Below are positions 58,362-64,000 of a stretch of DNA of 64,000 nt, piece by piece; within the stretch, counting starts at the first letter, position 1, and each line of letters starts with the position of its first letter. Location: positions 930,001 to 994,000 of the forward strand of contig OX442314.1 of NCBI GenBank assembly GCA_949358305.1, read 5' to 3'. The notes under the pieces are model-generated. The model was not told the DNA's origin. It saw only the letters and a program-made list of their open reading frames with translations, and did not search any database. A program made the position numbers and the translations under genes. The stretch is from Strigamia acuminata. Its lineage: Eukaryota > Arthropoda > Chilopoda > Geophilomorpha > Linotaeniidae.

Positions 58362-61323
58362 ATGCACAGCGACGGCGATGACATCGCGGATCGTCCGTCC
58401 ACTCCCGCCACGATCGCCGTTGCGCCCGCGCCGATGAACAACGACGGCGACGACATCGCGGATCTTCCGTCTATTCCCGTCGCGATCGCCGATGCACCCG
58501 CGCCGATGAACAACGACGGCGACAACGACGACGACGACAACATTGCAGATCGTCCGTCCATTCTCGGCACGATCGCCGTTGAGCCCGCGCCGATGAACAA
58601 CGATGACGGCGACGACATCGCGGATCGTCCGTCCATTCCCGTCATGATCGGCGATGCACCCGCACCACAGCACGCCGTTGAAGACAAAGACGACGACGAC
58701 AACATTGCGGATCGTCCGTCCATTCCCGGCACGATCGCCGTTGCGCCCGCGCCGATGAACAACGACGGCGACGACATCGCGGATCGTCCGCCCACTCCCG
58801 GCAAAATCGCCGTTGCGCCCGCGCCAGATGCTGAAATCGACATCACGGAAGTATTTCATCGTAAATTAATCCTAACTATCAAACAAAATAATTAAAAGGG
58901 ATTTAAATTGTATATAGGAAGTAACTACGATCGTTAACAAGCTCCGTGAACTCTATTCGGATTTCGTGGTCGATCCGAACGAGGTGTACGCGCTGCTCGA
59001 ATCAGAGAGCGCAAATGCCAACAGGACGAACATCGTGATCGATCGGATGATCGCGAAATGGCTGAAAGAACCGGAAGAAGCGCCGTTGAACATCACGGAG
59101 GAAACGAAAGCGGACAAATACGACGAGTTGCTGAACGACGTGGAAGTGGTGATCAAGCTCGTTCGAAACAAGAGCCGGGAAGAGATCCTCGCGTATTTGG
59201 AGGCGTTCCACGCGAATCCGGACCGAGTACGCATCGTGGTCAACGAGTTGCTCGAAATAAACGGGCCGGCGAATGATGTTCCGACGGCACCGGTCGCGTC
59301 GACGGCGGCGGAGAAGGTGGAGTCGATTTTAGAGCTCTTCCCGGACGCCGATCCCGATTATGTGCGCAATTTCGTCGAGAAATGCGCGGATAATGTGAAT
59401 TACATCAACGCGACCGTCTACGGGTGGATGGAGAATCGGAATTATCCGAAGTTGGCGGAAGTTCAACGAGCGGCGGCTAAACGGAAAATTATGGAAAGGT
59501 TTGCTCCTGTTTTATGCATTCGAATATTTTTATGATACAACGCAAGATTTGTATTAAGTTTTTTCCGTTTTCAGCAATTTCAGCGTCGAGGAGTTCTTGG
59601 AGATGTTCCCGGACCCGGAGAAGTATTTCCAAAACGAAGACAGAGACACGACTAGATTGTACAAACACCACGTCAATCGTTACCTCGAAATGAAGTATAA
59701 ATACGCGTTCCACCAGGATTTGTTGAAAGTGATGTACAAACACAAGTTCCACCTCACGCCCGTCGTGAAGGAGTTGAATGACATCTGGAACTTTTCCCCA
59801 ACAGACGGTGAACTAATTAATCAATTAATCAATCAATCAATCAATCGATCGATTAATTCGATGAATGCAGAACCGCTAGCCAAGAAAAAGAAACAGACCG
59901 GCTTGAGGATAAAGAAGTTTCCGTCTCAACGCTATCCCATGCCGAAAGAGGTCGACGAGCTTTTCTACAAAGAGAAGTTGTTCATCGAAATGGAAGACAA
60001 GATCAAACGTAATTTACAATCATAAATCATGTAATCGTGTAATCACACGTGATTCAATTTCTAGAATACAGGAAGGACAAGGAAGCGGAACGACTGACTA
60101 AAATCGAAGCGGCGAAAGAAAACGGCCAACTGGCGGAGTGCAGTTTGTGCTTCGAGGACGAAGTGCTCTTGGAGGACATGCTGCAGTGCACGGACGGGCA
60201 CCTGTTCTGCAGGACGTGCATACGGCGTCAGGCAGAGATGCACATCGGCCTGGGCAAGTACGAGATCCCGTGCCTCGACCCGTACTGCGAGAGCCACTTC
60301 CCGCCCGTCGTGCTGCAGAACGTCTTGCCGCCCAACGTGTTCTCCAACGTCGTCCGCAAGTTGCAGGAGGAAGAGATCCGGCGCGCCGACATCCCGGACC
60401 TGGAGTCGTGTCCTCACTGCTCCTTCAGCGCCATCATTTCGGACGCGAATATCAAGATCTTTCGCTGCCTGAACCCGGAGTGTCTCAAAGTGACGTGCAG
60501 GTGACGTCAAAAGAAAATATGAATAAATGAAAATGCTAATTCAGTTTGTAAATGAAGATCGTGCAAGCAGCCGAACCACCTCCCGCTGGGCTGCGACGAG
60601 CTGAAATCCGAAGTGGAATTCCGCACGTACGTCGAAGACCAGATGACGGACGCGTTGCTACGCACGTGTCCCGGCTGCAAACGCCGTATCATCAAAGAGT
60701 ACGGCTGCAACTCGATGATGTGCACGTGCGGCACACACTTCTGCTACGTTTGTCGCCAGCCCATCAAGAACTACTCGCATTTCGGGGACGGAAGGTGAGT
60801 TAACGATTCACAAAAGTGAATAAATCTCATTTGAATTATTATCAGGTGTCCTCAATACTCGAACGACGAGGAACTGCATCGGCTGGAAGTGCAGGAAGGC
60901 GCCAAGAAGGCGAAACAAGACTACCTAGAGACGCACCCAGAAGCGCGCGCATCAGAATTAAGGCACGACCCGGCCCAAACGCCGTTCGCGGCCGTGCAGA
61001 GGCAGCAGCAGCTGTACGCGCACGGCGCCATGCCCAGGCTGAACGAGCAAGGCCAGATCGTCTTCCAGGAACCCCGACCTTACGCCAACCAGCAGCGGCG
61101 TGCGCAGGCTCAACTGCCATTCAACTTGCCTTGGCCCTTTAATTTTTGGCGACCTGCACCGAGGCCCCCGCCGCCGCGGCCGCCGGTAGTACCGCCCCCA
61201 CAACCGTTTCTTTTTGGACAACCGGTGCCAGACCCTTTTCTCTTTGGACAACCGGCGCCAAACGCCGATCCTCCCGTACAAGCTGCGCCGAGGCCAGCTC
61301 GTCGTCGTGCTCGTCGTCGTTAA
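58362..61323 (+). CDS. RNF216: RNF216/TRIAD3-like RBR E3 ubiquitin ligase, intact copy B
   Basis: Seven exons in phase: 58362-58850, 58918-59498, 59575-59807, 59871-60008, 60065-60500, 60558-60794 and 60846-61323, giving 863 aa. Exon 1 is an acidic repeat of DDIADRPSIPGTIAVAPAP units. Exon 2 encodes helical CUE/UBA-like segments (LFPDADPDYVRNFVEKC). RING1 is at about 503-560 (CSLCFEDEVLLEDMLQC), IBR at 605-640, and RING2 at 663-704 (CPGCKRRIIKEYGC, then MMCTCGTHFCYVC). C681 is the expected catalytic Cys. The sequence PIKNYSHFGDG matches the RNF216 hallmark after RING2. The C-terminus is Pro-rich and ends in an Arg-rich tail. RBR ligases pass ubiquitin from E2 to RING2 Cys and then to substrate; RNF216 has roles in innate signalling and autophagy. 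Confidence 0.92.
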
Positions 61324-62143
61324 TTTTTCACTATGCGATCAAAGCAATAATTAGTTAATTAATTAATTATTTTTTATTGTTCTTTGAAATTGATTGAAAT
61401 TGAATTGAAAATGATTTTCTTCTGTTTTCATTTGTTTTCTAAATAAGAATAAATCGCGAGTGAACCCGGTTAAAATTTGACAAAATTATTATTGAGGTGC
61501 CTGAAATTCAACGTTTTCTTTTCTAACAATCATTCGTACGCCAGCTGATTGCAGTTGAATTAAAAATTGAAAACGTCCCCTTGAAACTTCTCTGCTTAAA
61601 AAAATGCACGATGTTGCGTTAGGTTTGCTGCAAAAGATAACGCATTACCATGACAGTAACGATAATGCATGCAACACTGGCAATCAGCCCTAAGTTATAA
61701 CAATAATAATAAGGCGATATTAATCCATATTGCTAGCAATATTATTCGATAATGCATTTTAACTACAAGATGTTATTGTTTAATTTCCACAATAATAAAA
61801 AGCAAGTTTTCAAATATAAGCACACTCATAATTAGCCTATAAGAACGAAGCTGATAAATATTTATCACACAATTATTATTCACCGTTAAAGTTGTTTGCT
61901 TCAATTGACAGCTTGGTGAAAGGTACACTTCAATGAAACCTGCTGCAGGAATGAAAAACAAAAACTAATAACGTTTGTTTTCAACATTAAAAGTCTTCTA
62001 ACTACTTTCAGTAAAGACTGCAGGTGTTAAGAATTGCTTAGAAGTGTTTTCAATTTCATAGTATTTAGGCCAATAATAGCTAATTTCTATTATGTGAGGC
62101 AATTAGCTGCAGATGTTCAATTGATTGTTTTTCCTTTGTTCAC
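61324..62143. other. Spacer between RNF216-like copy B and the truncated repeat-protein gene
   Basis: Right-arm counterpart of 27331-28192, with point changes and small indels. No gene seen. Confidence 0.6.
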
Positions 62144-62151
62144 TATATAAG
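62144..62151 (+). promoter_or_regulatory. TATA box of the truncated repeat-protein copy
   Basis: TATATAAG, 46 bp before ATG 62197; identical in sequence and spacing to the left arm. Confidence 0.65.
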
Positions 62152-62196
62152 CTCGCAATCTCACATTGAAACTTCAGTCTTCAGTCGATTAGACGA

Positions 62197-63107
62197 ATGA
62201 AGATGTTTCTCCAAAGAGAGAGACATACTTGGCTGTTCGTGGTCTTGCAGCTTTCAGGTAACTTTTTCAGTTTGGAACAGAGAAAACTTGTTGTTTGACG
62301 TTGTAGTCACTGTAACCTTAGTAGAAAAATACTTTGAAATAATAATAAATCATGATTCATACATTTATTTCAGTTATTGGATTGATATCATCGTACAACT
62401 TGATTCCAAAACACTTCAATGATGTAAATAAGGCTTTGCACCATGTAGTTGGGCATGTACAACATCGAATTCCTTCAGCAACCACAACTCACAGTGGAAC
62501 ATATTCCACTTCATCGTTTTCTGGTGGAACGTCTTGGAGTGGATCTTCTTCGAGTGGATCATCGTCTGGTGGATCTTCTTCTAGTGGATCATCTTCTGGT
62601 GGATCATCTTCTAGTGGATCATCTTCCAGTGGAACTTCTAGTAGATCATCTTCTAGTCAAAATGTTGAATATTACACTGTTGATCTGCAGTTTGTTCAAC
62701 TGATTCAAGAAGTTAGAGCCTCAACTAAAGCGGTTAAGGTCCATGCTCAAAGACATCAAGATGGCCTCTACAAACTGACTTTAACCACTGACAAAGGAAC
62801 AAAAACATATGACAAAATATCAAAAGCCACATTTGACTTGTTTGCCAAATTACTTAAAAATCCAAGGTTGCAAATCAAAGAAGTTGGAAAAGTTGGGTCA
62901 AAAGTAAAAATTGCTGTTTCTCCTGAACCACCAAAACCAACAAATATTTTTAAAATAAAACCCCAACTTTTAGATGCAGTCAATAGAATAAGAAAGGGAG
63001 GTTATTCAATTCAAATATCAACAAAGGGCAATAAGTACACAATAACTGTGACTAATAAGTCAAGCGGAAAAAAAGAAACATATGCTGATTGTTGTAGTAA
63101 AATATGA
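62197..63107 (+). pseudogene. Truncated second copy of the giant repeat-protein gene
   Basis: Exons 62197-62257 and 62374-63107 keep the promoter, signal peptide, Ser/Gly linker, module 1 and part of module 2, then meet unrelated sequence at 63091 and a stop six codons later. The product would be 264 aa instead of 2,203. The Ser/Gly linker is longer than in the left copy and has an extra GTSSRSS. Splice sites are intact, so a short secreted protein could still be made; whether it is expressed is unknown. Confidence 0.8.
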
Positions 63108-63640
63108 GATCTATGAATACGCATTTAAGATGCAATTCTTGATTTCTACCTCAAGGAGGGATTTAAAGGGATGAAGGAGGAAATCACTCGAGGCAAGGCC
63201 ATGGGAAAGTGCATTAAATTATTCTGCTGTTTGAATTAAAGAGTTTTAAAAGGAAGTAGGTCATTGACTTCACCTGCTTCTATCACAACTGGTTTTTTTG
63301 GAACGTTTCATTTTACTGGAGGGAAAATGAATAAATGACGTGATTTGTTTACATGTACTTTGTTGGCAAAATCACACATATTAACCATTTTTAGGAAAGT
63401 GGGAGGTAATTAAAGTGAAAGTGGGGGTAAATCGTATGGACTTCCAATGACAGTGGGCAACATTTGCCATTGTTTAAAGTTTTCTGAGGGTATTGGAAGT
63501 GGGGGTTACGGCAAAATTAAAAGTGGGGGTAATTTTAAACGGTTTGTCTCGAGATGGTGAGTCGAATGCTATATTGCACGTATGGGTCAGGGTGTTTGAT
63601 CACATGTTGAATCTGCACTTGGTGAAATTTTGGCTATGTC
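63108..63640. other. Unique sequence right of the arm boundary
   Basis: Non-coding, with recurring AAGTGGGGGTAA phrases at about 63420, 63500 and 63520. No gene supported. Confidence 0.4.
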
Positions 63641-64000
63641 CAACACGCTTCATTGGTGAAATTTTGGCTATGTCCAACACGCTTTGTTGGTGAAATTTGG
63701 CTATGTCCAACACGCTTCGTTGGTGATATTTTGACTATGTTCCACAAGCTTGGTTTGATATTTCGGCTATGTTCCACAAGCTTGGTTTGATATTTTGACT
63801 ATGTTCCACAAGCTTGGTTTGATATTTCGGCTATGTTCCACAAGCTTGGTTTGATATTTTGACTATGTTCCACAAGCTTGGTTTGATATTTCGGCTATGT
63901 TCCACAAGCTTGGTTTGATATTTTGACTATGTTCCACAAGCTTGGTTTGATATTTTGACTATGTTCCACAAGCTTGGTTTGATATTCCGGCTATGTCCAT
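63640..64000. repeat. 32-bp satellite running off the right edge
   Basis: About 11 units containing CTATGTTCCACAAGCTTGG and GATATTTTGA or GATATTTCGG, preceded by older 33-bp variants with GTCCAACACGCTT. The array continues past the window. Confidence 0.93.

Larger units (their letters stand above)
57871..63091 (+). repeat. Right arm of the large inverted duplication
   Basis: Inverted copy of 26411-31513. It contains the intact RNF216-like copy B, the spacer and the first 800 bp of the repeat-protein gene. It ends at about 63091, where the sequence changes abruptly to unrelated DNA. Confidence 0.92.

Overview
The window reads as nuclear DNA of an animal, most likely an arthropod. It is AT-rich, its genes are split by many short GT-AG introns (often 45-70 bp), and it encodes metazoan proteins: an MTA/NuRD subunit, SEC23, NDUFAF1, CRLS1, BOLA3, CCDC167 and RNF216. 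One gene resembles Hairless, a Notch antagonist known from arthropods. The species cannot be told from the sequence.

Layout. (1) Positions 1-15.9 kb are LTR-retrotransposon territory on the minus strand. A Gypsy-type element A (gag, -1 frameshift signal, pol) is split inside its integrase region by a younger Gypsy element B, which has identical 154-bp LTRs, a primer binding site, a polypurine tract and a 5-bp target duplication. A further minus-strand ORF with a zinc-finger-like Cys pattern lies at the left edge. (2) 16.5-20.5 kb holds a truncated RNF8-like FHA/coiled-coil gene, a 20-bp minisatellite, an LTR-like fragment and coding debris. (3) 20.5-31.5 kb carries a 2,203-aa secreted protein built from about 21 related modules, followed by an RNF216-type RBR ubiquitin-ligase gene whose RING2 is frameshifted. 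(4) 31.6-55.1 kb is a compact single-copy block: BOLA3, a digestive-type M14 carboxypeptidase A, CRLS1, a Hairless-like gene, an MTA1-like gene, NDUFAF1, GNPNAT1, SEC23 and CCDC167. Exon structures could be built for all of them with phase-consistent splice sites. (5) 55.2-57.9 kb holds scrambled fragments of a third RNF216-like copy and a GC-rich repeat. (6) 57.9-63.1 kb is an inverted copy of the 26.4-31.5 kb segment: an intact RNF216-like gene and a truncated start of the repeat protein. (7) The window ends in a 32-bp satellite.

The main structural discovery is a pair of roughly 5.1-kb inverted arms (26411-31513 and 57871-63091) separated by 26.4 kb of single-copy genes. Decay of the arms is complementary: the left arm keeps the complete repeat-protein gene but a broken RNF216, and the right arm keeps an intact RNF216 but a truncated repeat-protein gene. 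The least familiar protein is the giant modular secreted protein, which I could not assign to a family.

The single-copy genes are housekeeping or regulatory and do not form one pathway. They are mitochondrial (BOLA3 Fe-S delivery, CRLS1 cardiolipin, NDUFAF1 complex I assembly), secretory (SEC23 COPII coat, GNPNAT1 UDP-GlcNAc synthesis), chromatin or transcription (MTA, Hairless-like) and digestive (carboxypeptidase). Many introns carry private tandem repeats, often with a 20-bp period.
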